A DNA stretch of 9,527 nt from the NCBI GenBank assembly GCA_946615495.1, contig CAMOHY010000071.1, forward strand, positions 1 through 9,527, read 5' to 3'. A model generated the notes under the pieces. It had not been told where the DNA came from. It did no database searches and saw nothing but the letters and a program-made list of their open reading frames with translations. The position numbers and the translations under genes were made by a program. This document shows positions 1 to 7,456 of the stretch, in pieces. Positions within the stretch are counted from its first letter, which is position 1; each line of letters opens with the position of its first letter. Origin of the DNA: an uncultured Clostridia bacterium. GTDB taxonomy: Bacteria; Bacillota; Clostridia; Christensenellales; Aristaeellaceae.

Positions 1-392
1 CCCTCACCTCCTACTCCGCGGACCTGGGCGGCTACGGCTTCTCCTGGAACCCCGTTTACGCCCTGATTTCCCAGGCCTACACCGGCAAGGCCCTGGAATA
101 CCGCACCTGGGAATATTCCGAAGCGCCCTTCTACAGCTACCCCGTGCTGGGCTTCAACTTCAACACCTCTGACATCGACCTGTCCACCTCCATCGCCCAG
201 TGCAAGGCCGTGACCGACCTGGTGAGCGTGGTGAAGCTCCACGGCATCGCTACCGACGGCAACGGCACCTCCTACGGCTCCGTGACCGAAATGCTCCAGA
301 AGAACCTGGAAACCGCTATGGCCAACGGCGGCCAGCAGGTGGTGGACGCCATGGTGGCGCAGCTGACCGAATACCTGGCGAACGCCGAGTAA
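1..392 (+). CDS. Extracellular sugar-binding protein of an ABC transporter, DUF3502 type (C-terminal fragment)
   Basis: Only the last ~130 residues are present. The reading frame is open from base 3 to a TAA at 390-392, followed at once by a second in-frame TAA. There is no start in the window; an in-frame GTG at 144 is internal. The segment resembles the C-terminal DUF3502 region of lipoprotein substrate-binding proteins such as LplA/YtcQ. It has an aromatic stretch (GYGFSWNPVYALIS), a turn reading VLGFNFNTSDIDLSTSIAQ, and a final amphipathic helix pair with a regularly spaced pattern (MLQKNLETAMANGGQQVVDAMVAQL). Proteins of this family sit on the outer face of the membrane and deliver oligosaccharides to LplB/YtcP-type permeases, which would be expected just upstream. 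The gene lies 170 bases before the GH88 gene on the same strand, so it probably supplies the substrate for the enzymes that follow. The ligand cannot be read from this piece. Confidence 0.82.
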   Translation, partial: LTSYSADLGGYGFSWNPVYALISQAYTGKALEYRTWEYSEAPFYSYPVLGFNFNTSDIDLSTSIAQCKAVTDLVSVVKLHGIATDGNGTSYGSVTEMLQKNLETAMANGGQQVVDAMVAQLTEYLANAE

Positions 393-406
393 TAAAAATA
401 ATTTCT

Positions 407-447
407 GGGGGAACCCACGCCTTGGATAGCCAAGAGCGGGTTCCCCC
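407..447 (+). terminator. Perfect 10-bp stem hairpin after the binding-protein gene
   Basis: GGGGGAACCC (407-416) pairs perfectly with GGGTTCCCCC (438-447). A second nested stem, CTTGG (421-425) with CCAAG (430-434), has the loop ATAG. It starts 14 bases after the stop codon, the normal place for a 3' end structure. No T-run follows on the plus strand (the next bases are AACCCCCTTTCGGG). The minus-strand side runs into AT-rich sequence (ATTATTTTTATT). It may be a terminator, or an RNA-stabilising hairpin that lets less transcript through to the enzyme genes. Confidence 0.5.
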
Positions 448-504
448 AACCCCCTTTCGGGAAAAACAAATTGGAAATTGCTTTTAACGATTAAAAAAAC
501 AGAG

Positions 505-536
505 GCCCTCCATTGAACACACAAAAAATGGAGGGC
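505..536. terminator. Second hairpin, upstream of the GH88 gene
   Basis: GCCCTCCATT (505-514) and AATGGAGGGC (527-536) are perfect inverted repeats with a 12-base loop. On the plus strand the stem is followed by only CTTTG. On the minus strand it is followed, after CTCT, by GTTTTTTTAATC, a good intrinsic-terminator tail. No minus-strand gene is seen that would need it. It ends 26 bases before the GH88 start, so it could also be a leader structure that controls expression of the enzyme operon. Confidence 0.42.
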
Positions 537-562
537 TTTGCTGCAAGAAAGGAAACGTTCTT

Positions 563-1696
563 ATGACCTTCGACGAAATGCGCCTGCAGCATGAAGCTTT
601 TACGGAATCCGTTCTGCAAAAGCTGAAGAAAAAAATGCCCATTGCCCTGAAAAAAGCGCAGGGCCTGGATTTTATTCCCTATACCGTCAGGGACGGCGCC
701 TGGCAGCCCGGCCCTGTTGACGGCCTGTGCTGGTGGACCAACGGCTTCTGGCCGGGAGAAATGTGGGAAATGTACCGGCTTACCGGCGAGGAAGCGTACC
801 GGGCGGAGGCCGAACGGGCCGAAGCCATGCTGGACAGCGCTTTCCGGGAATTTGACCATTTGCACCACGACGTGGGGTTCATGTGGCTTCTTTCCTCCGG
901 GGCAAATTTCCGCATGACCGGGAATGATGTAAGCCGCAAGCGCACCCTGCTGGCCGCCCATCTGCTATCCGGGCGGTTCAACCCCCTGGGCTTCATCCGC
1001 GCCTGGAACGGGGACAACGTGGGCTGGGCCATCATCGACTGCATGATGAACCTGAACCTGCTCTATTGGGCCAGCGATTTAACCGGCGATCCCAGGTTCC
1101 GCAAAGTCGCCATGACCCACGCCAACACCGCCATGCAATATTTCATCCGGGAAAACGGCTCCAGCAACCACATCGTGGTCTTTGACCCGGACACCATGGA
1201 GGTGAAGGACATTCCCGCCGGGCAGGGGTACGCCTCCGGCTCGTCCTGGAGCCGGGGACAAAGCTGGGCCCTGTACGGCTTCACCCTGAGCTATCTGCAT
1301 ACCAAAAAGCAGGAATACCTGGACACAGCCAAAAAAGTGGCCCGCTATTTCATCAGCCAGGTGCAGGACGATTGGATTCCCCGGTGCGACTTTTGCCAGC
1401 CCAAGGAGGACGATCTCCGGGACGCCTGCGCGGGCGCCATCGCCGCCTGCGGGCTGCTGGAGCTTTCAAAGCTCTGCCAGGACGGGGAAGCGCGCTTTTT
1501 CTTTGACGCCGGCATGAATATCCTGCAGGCCCTCAACAGCCGCAGCGCCGACTGGAGCGCGGATTATCCCGCCATTTTGACCCACTGCACGGCCTCCTAC
1601 CACGGAAACGACCACAACATCGCCATGAACTATGCCGATTTCTTTTTTATCGAAGCCATTTTGAAGCTGAACGGGGATACGTTCCTGTTCTGGTAA
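563..1696 (+). CDS. GH88 unsaturated glucuronyl hydrolase
   Basis: This 377-residue protein matches glycoside hydrolase family 88 in both length and motifs. The family hydrates the double bond of a 4,5-unsaturated uronic acid left by a polysaccharide lyase, which releases that sugar from the oligosaccharide. Visible motifs are WTNGFW (58-63), HHDVGF (101-106) with D103, RAWNG (146-150), D159 in AIIDCMMNL, SSNH (H203) and SWSRGQSW (228-235). D103 and D159 correspond by motif and spacing to the catalytic Asp88 and Asp149 of the Bacillus sp. GL1 enzyme. The fold is an alpha6/alpha6 barrel. There is no signal peptide, so it acts in the cytoplasm. The ATG is preceded by AAGAAAGGA (545-553), nine bases away. 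It is the first of three closely spaced genes; the next starts 10 bases after its stop, and a lyase lies two genes down. The sibling family GH105 (unsaturated rhamnogalacturonyl hydrolase) is the main alternative, but the HDxGF and WTNGFW motifs favour GH88. The natural oligosaccharide is unknown. Confidence 0.93.
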   Translation: MTFDEMRLQHEAFTESVLQKLKKKMPIALKKAQGLDFIPYTVRDGAWQPGPVDGLCWWTNGFWPGEMWEMYRLTGEEAYRAEAERAEAMLDSAFREFDHLHHDVGFMWLLSSGANFRMTGNDVSRKRTLLAAHLLSGRFNPLGFIRAWNGDNVGWAIIDCMMNLNLLYWASDLTGDPRFRKVAMTHANTAMQYFIRENGSSNHIVVFDPDTMEVKDIPAGQGYASGSSWSRGQSWALYGFTLSYLHTKKQEYLDTAKKVARYFISQVQDDWIPRCDFCQPKEDDLRDACAGAIAACGLLELSKLCQDGEARFFFDAGMNILQALNSRSADWSADYPAILTHCTASYHGNDHNIAMNYADFFFIEAILKLNGDTFLFW

Positions 1697-1706
1697 GGGA
1701 GGAAGT

Positions 1707-3797
1707 ATGCGCAGGCATGTGGACGAGCCGCTGATGACCATTTGGTTCGGCAATTTTTACCGGCCCGCCTTTGACGACCGCGGCTTTGTGGATGAATCCA
1801 TGCGCCGCCTTCGGGAAATGGGCTTTAACGGCGTTCTCCTGGACAGCAAGGCGTGGGCGGATTTTGCCGCCCGCTTTTCGGGCGAAGAAGCCAGCGATTA
1901 CGTGGCCCAGCAGGAATACATGATGGAGGCCGCGGAAAAAGCCGGGCTGGCCCACCTGTTCCTGGCGCTGTACCTGAACGGGGACAACCTGTACCCCCAT
2001 ATCCGGTTCAGCCCGCCCGTTTTGGGCGAATCGGTAACGAACGCGGACGGCGGCGACGGCCGCTGGTACAAATATTGGTCGGAAAAGGCCCGCGCTTCCC
2101 AGCAAAAGCACGTGGAAGGGCTGATGCGGCTGTATCAGGCGGGGCACGCGGAAATGACCCTGGAGGGGCGGAACCGCCTGCCCCTCTGTTCCATGTGGGA
2201 CCCCATCGCAGCGCCCAGCTTTGACGAAGAAGGCCAGCAGCGCTACCGGGATTGGCTTCAAGGCCGGTACGGCGTGATCGGCCGGTTCAACGCCGCCTAT
2301 CAAACGGCTTTTTCCTCCTTTTCCGCCCTCCAGCCGCGGGACTATTGGTTCTCCCTCCGTTACGGCGAAGGAGCCTGCTACGCCCTTGAGGACCTGCGGG
2401 AAAACACCCCCGCGTTCACCATGTGGGCCGATAACATGCGCTGGCGAGCGGAGGAGCTGACGCTGTACTTTGCCGCCATGGAAAAGCGGCTGCACGGCAT
2501 CGACCCCGCCCTGTACCTGATGCCCAACATGGCCCAGTGGAGCCATTTTCTCAACATCGACACCACCCGCAAATCCGACATCGGCTTTTGCGAATTGTGG
2601 GATACGGCCATGCGGGGCATTGATCTGCGGGCCCTGGCCCCCCACGTGGACATGTGCCACTATTACACCGTTCCCGTAACCATAGACGGCGACCCGGACG
2701 CCTACGTGGTTTCCTGCCAGCACGCCCACATCCGCTCTCTCAATCCGGGGCGGCCCTTCCTGGGCGGCATTTACTATGGCCGCTTCCTTTACAACGACGT
2801 ATACCGCTTTATCACCCCGGAGGAAACGGTGGGCAGCATCGTGGCCAGCGGGGCTGGCGGCGTTTCCGCCTACGGCTTCTGCGGCCTGGACGACGGCGGC
2901 ATCCTGCACCGGATGGACGAGGGCTTTACCGCGTCCCTGCGCCGGGCCAATTTCTGGGCCAAGAAAGTGATTCCCCTGCTGGGTAAGCGCAGGCAGAGCC
3001 GGGTGGCCATTCTGTTTCCCACGGCCATGGCCCTGCTGGAGCCCTTGACGGTGGAGGGGGCCGGCGCCCGGCGGCACGATCTGCTGGGCGATTACCGCGC
3101 CCTGTGCGACCAGGGCTACGCCCCGGACATCGTGGAAGCGGAGGATGTGAAGGCGGGGCTGGAAAACTACGAAGCGCTTTTGATCCCGGCGGACGATTGC
3201 TACCGCGTCCAGCGGGATGAGTCCATGGAGGCGGCGCTTCGCGCCTTTGCGGAGCGGGGCGGCACTGTTATTCACGGGCCATGGGCCCAGGCGGCCGAAT
3301 TGGCCTTTGGCCTTGCGCCGCAGGACGCCTGCGCAAGCTGCTACACCTACCGGGGCGAAGGCGGCCTGGCGCTGGGCGCGCCCTTTTTCAGCTATCCGGG
3401 GGAAAGCGTTGCCCTCTGGCGGGAAAGCGGAAAAAACTGCGTCAGCCGCACGGCCTTCGGGAAAGGCCAGGTTTATTCCTTCGGCTTCATGCCGGGCTAC
3501 CAGTACGCGGCCCGCACCGCCCCCCACGTGCCCCTTTCCCAGAAAAACAACGCCCTCTATCCCCTGACCCATATGGAGCATGATCCCCTGCGGGACATTC
3601 TTTGGGCAAACGCCGGGCAAGACGTGCCCTTTGCCATGAAGGACGTGGAATGCGCCGCCTTTGAGGGCGGCACGGTGATTGTGAACCACCGCAGCGTGCC
3701 CGTGGCGCTGCCAGCGGGGAAAAAAGCCCTGGCCCAGCAGGAGCACGCGGAAGGCTGGCTTCCGGCCCACAGCGCCGCCTGCTTATTGAACGAATGA
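1707..3797 (+). CDS. Divergent GH42-like (beta-galactosidase-type) protein
   Basis: This 696-residue protein has the size and layout of family 42 glycosidases. It has a TIM-barrel-like region (about 1-420), a Rossmann-like region resembling the beta-galactosidase trimerisation/glutamine-amidotransferase domain (about 430-640, starting RVAILFP and including YEALLIPADD), and a small C-terminal beta domain. The clearest family signature is RYRDWLQGRYGVIGRFNAAY (179-198), the GH42 pattern of a helix ending WL-x-x-[KR]YG followed by an N-A-x-[WY]. Where GH42 has the acid/base Asn-Glu just before this helix, the sequence reads MWDPIAAPSF (D165). Where the nucleophile Glu is expected after the G-K/R-P-F strand, it reads RPFLGGIYYGRF (349-360). 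Both usual glutamates are therefore not seen, so activity is uncertain. There is no signal peptide. GGGAGGA (1697-1703) sits only a few bases before the ATG; an in-frame ATG at 1734 is the alternative. By context it would act on the sugar exposed by the GH88 enzyme. Confidence 0.8.
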   Translation: MRRHVDEPLMTIWFGNFYRPAFDDRGFVDESMRRLREMGFNGVLLDSKAWADFAARFSGEEASDYVAQQEYMMEAAEKAGLAHLFLALYLNGDNLYPHIRFSPPVLGESVTNADGGDGRWYKYWSEKARASQQKHVEGLMRLYQAGHAEMTLEGRNRLPLCSMWDPIAAPSFDEEGQQRYRDWLQGRYGVIGRFNAAYQTAFSSFSALQPRDYWFSLRYGEGACYALEDLRENTPAFTMWADNMRWRAEELTLYFAAMEKRLHGIDPALYLMPNMAQWSHFLNIDTTRKSDIGFCELWDTAMRGIDLRALAPHVDMCHYYTVPVTIDGDPDAYVVSCQHAHIRSLNPGRPFLGGIYYGRFLYNDVYRFITPEETVGSIVASGAGGVSAYGFCGLDDGGILHRMDEGFTASLRRANFWAKKVIPLLGKRRQSRVAILFPTAMALLEPLTVEGAGARRHDLLGDYRALCDQGYAPDIVEAEDVKAGLENYEALLIPADDCYRVQRDESMEAALRAFAERGGTVIHGPWAQAAELAFGLAPQDACASCYTYRGEGGLALGAPFFSYPGESVALWRESGKNCVSRTAFGKGQVYSFGFMPGYQYAARTAPHVPLSQKNNALYPLTHMEHDPLRDILWANAGQDVPFAMKDVECAAFEGGTVIVNHRSVPVALPAGKKALAQQEHAEGWLPAHSAACLLNE

Positions 3798-3807
3798 AGG
3801 AAGAAGG
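3797..3807 (+). promoter_or_regulatory. Ribosome binding site that decides the lyase start
   Basis: The purine tract AAGGAAGAAGG lies 4-10 bases before the ATG at 3812. The longer in-frame ATG at 3794, which overlaps the previous stop as ATGA, is preceded by TTATTGAACGA with no good Shine-Dalgarno match. This favours 3812, although translational coupling from 3794 remains possible. Confidence 0.6.
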
Positions 3808-3811
3808 CTTC

Positions 3812-6800
3812 ATGAAAAACAGCGTAAACATTCTGCGGGATTGGCCCGCCTCCGCCTCCGGCCAGGAAACCCTGTTTTCCTATCCCCACAAAGGCGCCTT
3901 CTATGACGAAGGCTTCCTCCGCCGCCACAGCGGCGCGGCAGACCTGGCCGGTTGGTTTGGGCTGCACTTCGCGGCGGAAACGGAGGCGGCGGCGCTGCCG
4001 CTCCAGGTTTCCTTTTCCTTTGCCGCGGGGGAGGACGTTTGCTGCGCCCTTTCCCTGCCGGTTCAGGAGGGGAAAGCGGAAACGGCGCTGTCCCTCAAGG
4101 AATTTCCCGTGATTCAGGTAAACGACGCCCAGTGGCAGTACGTAACCGCCATCCGCGTTTCCTCCCCCGTTCCCATGCGCTTGACTTGCTTATCCGCCTG
4201 GAAAAGCGAAAACGGCGTCACGGTGGATATTCCCATCCGCGGCCTGTCCGGCAAGGCGGAAAAAGAACTCGTTTACACCGGCACTGTGAGCAACGAACGG
4301 GAAACCCCCGTTTCCGTTTCCCTGCGCCAGGCCTTTGAGGGCTGGGAGGCCATGACCGCCCGCATTGCCTGGGAGGACGGAACCCAGGGCCCCATCCTTT
4401 TGCCGCCCGGCGGAGAAAAGGGCTTTTGCGTGGGCGTCACCGTGCCCAGGGACATGGTGGCCGGCGGCCGGGAAACCACCTATCTGCAATGCGCCCTTCG
4501 GGGCGGCGGCTTCAGCGAAGTGCGGGTCATTCCCCTTATCACCATGCGCGAGCTTTCGCACCCTTTCCTGTACCACGATGAAAAGGGCTGGCAGGCGGTG
4601 CGGGAAAAAATAGAAAAATACCCCCTGTACCGTCCCGCCCTGGACCAGTATCTTTCCACGGCGGAGGAATGGAAGGTGCTGCCGCCCAAGGAGGGGCTTC
4701 CCTATTGCTACGAAACCCAGCAGGAAACCAACATCATGTCCGCCGCCTACGCCTGGGCGCTGACGGGCAAGCGCGTTTACGCGGAAAAGGCCGCGGCCTT
4801 TCTGCGGTACTTTTCCCACGCCTATCCCCTTCGCCTGCGCGGATGCAGCCAAAGCTATGTGCAGGAGGGGCATTTTTTTCAGCACTTGGCCATCCCCTAT
4901 GACCTGATTCACGACGCGGGCGTGCTTTCCCCGGAGGACCACGCGGCCATCCGCCATGCCTTCCGCCTGTACATGGCCCAGCTGGACGGGCACATCCGCT
5001 CCGGCCACATTTCCAATTGGCTGATATCGGAAATATTGGGCGCGGTGTACTGCGCCCTGGCGCTGGAGGACTGGGAGCGGGCGGAGCGCTTCGTATTTGG
5101 CAACGGCGGCATGATTGAGCAGTTCCGCCACGGCATCTTCAACGACGGCTGGTGGCATGAGTGCTCCGTGGGCTACAACACCTGGGTGTCCTCCATGATG
5201 CTGCACATGGCCCACGCCCTGCTGCCCTTCGGCGTGGACCTGACCCACGCCTCCTTCCCCGTGCCCTTTAACCAGGAGGTGAGCGCCAGCCTGCCCGGCA
5301 GCGCCAAACGGCCCCTTTCCGGCATGTACAACCAGAAATGGGGCGGAAACCGGAAAAACGCGGTGCGCATCAAGGATATGTTTGACGCGGTGCTTCCCTT
5401 TGTGGACGCGCGGGGCGTGCTGTTTGGCATTGCGGATTCCGACGAAAAAAAGCTGTCCGGCGTCCACTTTGGCTCCACCTACGACCTGGCCTATACCTAT
5501 TACCGGGACCCGGCCTATTTGCCCATCCTGCGCCGCAGTCCCCCGGACCCGATTTTTGGCCATCCCGAACTGCCGCCCGAACCGGAAATGCCCTACGCCA
5601 ACGCCTTCGCGGACAATATCGGCATCGCCCTTCTGCGCAGCCAGAAGCCGGACCGGCCCCGGCTTGAGCAAATTCAGGCCGTGCTGCGCTACGGCTCCCA
5701 CGGCGGGGCCCACGGGCATTTTGACAGCGGCAGCCTGCTTTCCATCATGCGCTGTGGCCGCAGCCTGTTCAACCCCGAACACTGCTGGTGGGGCTACGCC
5801 CATTTCATGTATAAATTTTATGTGCAGTGCTCCCTGACCAAAAACATGGTGGTGGTGGACGATAAAATGCAGCTTCCCGCCGACTCCCGGCGCGTTCTGT
5901 TCTATTCCGGAAAGCATTTGCAGGCGGCGGGCATCGAAATCACCACGCCCTGGGCCTATCCGCCCTACGGCGGCATGGTGTATTACCAGGACGGGCAAAC
6001 GCCCAGCCGGGAAGAGCTGAAAAAACGCTGCCAGCTGAACGGCTGCTTCCTGCCCATTGTGGAAGGACCGGAACCCGTCTACGGCGAAATGTCGGAATAC
6101 ACCGAGCCCATTTTCCAGCGCCGCATCATGGCGGTAACGGATGATTACATTGTGCTTTTCGACGAGGCGCGGGGAGAAAAGCCCCATCTTTTTGACAGCC
6201 TGATGCAGTTCAAGGGCTTTTTGGGCATCGAAGGCGCCGTTCTTACCCATCGCACGGAGCAGTTCAGCCCCAACCCCGTTTCCGACGCCCAGTTCATTAC
6301 CGACTGCCGCTGGTACCGGGCTGACCGGCCCACCGTGGCCCATTTCCGCACGGTGTTTACCGAGGACCAGGCCCATGAACGGCTGCACTGCGACCGGAGC
6401 AACTATAACATTCCCGGCGTGCTGCATGTGGACGTGCACACGGCCTGGCCGCCTCAAAGCACCCAAATGGTGGGCCGGGTGGCCATCTACGACGGCTGGG
6501 CCGCCGCCGCCGACGGCTACACCATTCCCCTTTCCTACCGGGCGGAGGGCGACGGCGTTTGCCTGGCCCAAGGCGCCTTTGACGGCTGGATTCTGGGCCG
6601 GGGAGAAATAGACGCGCCGCTAAAGGGCGTAAAGCGCCTTTCCTTCCACCTGCGCCAGGGGTGCCGGTACGATGAAATCGGCAAGGAGGTAAAAACGCCT
6701 CAGGGCTGCTTCTGGGGAAGCATTTTGCTCCATTTGGCGGACGGCGCCGTGCTGGACGCGGGAACGCTGCTAAGGGAAAACAAAATGTCCGCCTCCTTCC

Positions 6801-7252
6801 AAAACGTGGACCGGGGCTTCGGCGTGGGCCGGGATTACAAAAACGGCCGCGTCACCATCGTGGGCCAGGAATATCCTAACGCCGTGCCCGCAAGCCCCTT
6901 GGACCACGGGGAGGAAAGCGTGGTCACGCTGGATATTTCCGCTCTGAACGCCGTGCGCCTCACCGCCTGCGTGGGCGTGGACCCCTTCGAGGGCGACGAA
7001 ACCCAGTTCCGCAAAACCTACGCGGTGCGGACGGAGGGCGCTTCGGCGCGCTTCATTACCGTGCTGGAGCCCTACGAAAGGGAGCCCGTCATCGCGCAGG
7101 CCCAGCCTGTCAGCGATCAAGCCGTAAAAATCCTGCGCCGGGACGGAACGGTGGATGAAATCTCCCTGTCCGGCGCGTCCGTTCATTGGCGGTCCACAGC
7201 GCCGGACGGCGCCGTGCTCACTGAAACGGCAAAGGAGGAGCGGCAGGAATAA
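3812..7252 (+). CDS. Heparinase II/III-type polysaccharide lyase, large multidomain, with NPCBM-like module
   Basis: This is a 1146-residue protein (1152 if the ATG at 3794 is used). Regions in order: two N-terminal beta-rich domains (about 1-230, the second Ig-like and starting near VYTGTVSN); an alpha/alpha toroid (about 248-600, opening HPFLYHDEKGW); the heparinase II/III beta-sandwich (from about 620); and an NPCBM-like stretch (about 990-1080) just before the C-terminus. Likely active-site elements are N402 in HISNWL, DGWWHECSVGYN (445-456) with Y455, and SHGGAHGHFD (629-638) with H630/H634/H636. This is the Asn, Tyr and His pattern of toroid-fold lyases such as PL15, PL17 and PL21. These enzymes remove the C5 proton of a uronic acid and leave a 4,5-unsaturated end, which the upstream GH88 can cleave. 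There is no signal peptide, which implies cytoplasmic action on imported oligosaccharides. It starts 14 bases after the previous stop. It is much longer than the usual 600-800-residue lyases. The PL family and substrate cannot be assigned by eye. Confidence 0.88.
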   Translation: MKNSVNILRDWPASASGQETLFSYPHKGAFYDEGFLRRHSGAADLAGWFGLHFAAETEAAALPLQVSFSFAAGEDVCCALSLPVQEGKAETALSLKEFPVIQVNDAQWQYVTAIRVSSPVPMRLTCLSAWKSENGVTVDIPIRGLSGKAEKELVYTGTVSNERETPVSVSLRQAFEGWEAMTARIAWEDGTQGPILLPPGGEKGFCVGVTVPRDMVAGGRETTYLQCALRGGGFSEVRVIPLITMRELSHPFLYHDEKGWQAVREKIEKYPLYRPALDQYLSTAEEWKVLPPKEGLPYCYETQQETNIMSAAYAWALTGKRVYAEKAAAFLRYFSHAYPLRLRGCSQSYVQEGHFFQHLAIPYDLIHDAGVLSPEDHAAIRHAFRLYMAQLDGHIRSGHISNWLISEILGAVYCALALEDWERAERFVFGNGGMIEQFRHGIFNDGWWHECSVGYNTWVSSMMLHMAHALLPFGVDLTHASFPVPFNQEVSASLPGSAKRPLSGMYNQKWGGNRKNAVRIKDMFDAVLPFVDARGVLFGIADSDEKKLSGVHFGSTYDLAYTYYRDPAYLPILRRSPPDPIFGHPELPPEPEMPYANAFADNIGIALLRSQKPDRPRLEQIQAVLRYGSHGGAHGHFDSGSLLSIMRCGRSLFNPEHCWWGYAHFMYKFYVQCSLTKNMVVVDDKMQLPADSRRVLFYSGKHLQAAGIEITTPWAYPPYGGMVYYQDGQTPSREELKKRCQLNGCFLPIVEGPEPVYGEMSEYTEPIFQRRIMAVTDDYIVLFDEARGEKPHLFDSLMQFKGFLGIEGAVLTHRTEQFSPNPVSDAQFITDCRWYRADRPTVAHFRTVFTEDQAHERLHCDRSNYNIPGVLHVDVHTAWPPQSTQMVGRVAIYDGWAAAADGYTIPLSYRAEGDGVCLAQGAFDGWILGRGEIDAPLKGVKRLSFHLRQGCRYDEIGKEVKTPQGCFWGSILLHLADGAVLDAGTLLRENKMSASFQNVDRGFGVGRDYKNGRVTIVGQEYPNAVPASPLDHGEESVVTLDISALNAVRLTACVGVDPFEGDETQFRKTYAVRTEGASARFITVLEPYEREPVIAQAQPVSDQAVKILRRDGTVDEISLSGASVHWRSTAPDGAVLTETAKEERQE

Positions 7253-7258
7253 CCGGCG

Positions 7259-7294
7259 CCATCCGCCCCATTTTGCGATGCTTCCATCCGCCCC
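7259..7294 (+). repeat. 11-bp direct repeat in the gap after the lyase gene
   Basis: CCATCCGCCCC occurs at 7259-7269 and again at 7284-7294, a 25-base period, in the 204-base gap between the lyase and the accessory gene. The repeat is exact. It could be a paired regulator site or an accident of a GC-rich spacer. I saw no convincing -35/-10 pair in this gap. Confidence 0.35.
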
Positions 7295-7344
7295 CCTCCA
7301 GCCTCCGGGCGGAAAAAGATTATGCCGCCGCTGAAAACGGACAT

Positions 7345-7366
7345 CCGGCAGGGGAAGGCTGGCCGG
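7345..7366 (+). repeat. Imperfect GC-rich hairpin in the lyase-accessory gap
   Basis: CCGGC (7345-7349) pairs with GCCGG (7362-7366), and an inner AG/CT pair can form with one bulged G. A short hairpin, GGAGC-GTTTT-GCTCC (7393-7407), follows nearer the gene. Neither is followed by a T-run. They may be leader structure or mRNA-processing sites; function is not shown. Confidence 0.25.
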
Positions 7367-7440
7367 AAAGGGGCGGTTAGTGTTAGCGTCCTGGAGCGTT
7401 TTGCTCCTGTCCGAAATCGAGGAAAAAGAAAAATGATTGG

Positions 7441-7448
7441 AAAGGAAG
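7441..7448 (+). promoter_or_regulatory. Ribosome binding site for the accessory gene
   Basis: AAAGGAAG lies 8 bases before the ATG at 7457 and supports that start. An earlier in-frame ATG at 7433 has GAGGA (7419-7423) nine bases before it and is a workable alternative that adds only eight residues. The still longer frame from 7322 has no good site and encodes a basic, low-complexity extension. Confidence 0.5.
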
Positions 7449-7456
7449 AAGCCGTC

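Noticed and set aside
200..487. A 95-codon plus-strand frame overlapping the end of the binding protein
   Set aside because: It is out of frame with the well-supported DUF3502 C-terminus and runs into the hairpin region. Its Arg-rich sequence is typical of a shadow frame.
471..499. Possible promoter with TTGGAA as -35 before the GH88 gene
   Set aside because: At 17-base spacing the -10 position reads AAAAAA. No TATAAT-like hexamer fits, so the promoter is not supported.
1647..3770. A 707-codon open frame on the minus strand opposite the GH42-like gene
   Set aside because: It is a by-product of GC-rich codon bias. Its protein is low-complexity (rich in Gly, Ala, Val, His and Arg), matches no family, and the plus-strand frame has clear family motifs and ribosome binding sites.
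4190..6571. A 793-codon open frame on the minus strand opposite the lyase gene
   Set aside because: Same reason: repetitive Gly/Ala/Val/His composition with no motifs, lying opposite a well-supported lyase.
7332..7345. Possible catabolite-repression (cre) site TGAAAACGGACATC
   Set aside because: The left half fits, but the required CA at positions 13-14 reads TC, so it is too weak to call.
7322..7456. N-terminal extension of the accessory protein back to an ATG at 7322
   Set aside because: The extension is basic and low-complexity, has no good ribosome binding site, and would not form a signal peptide. Starts at 7457 or 7433 have proper sites.
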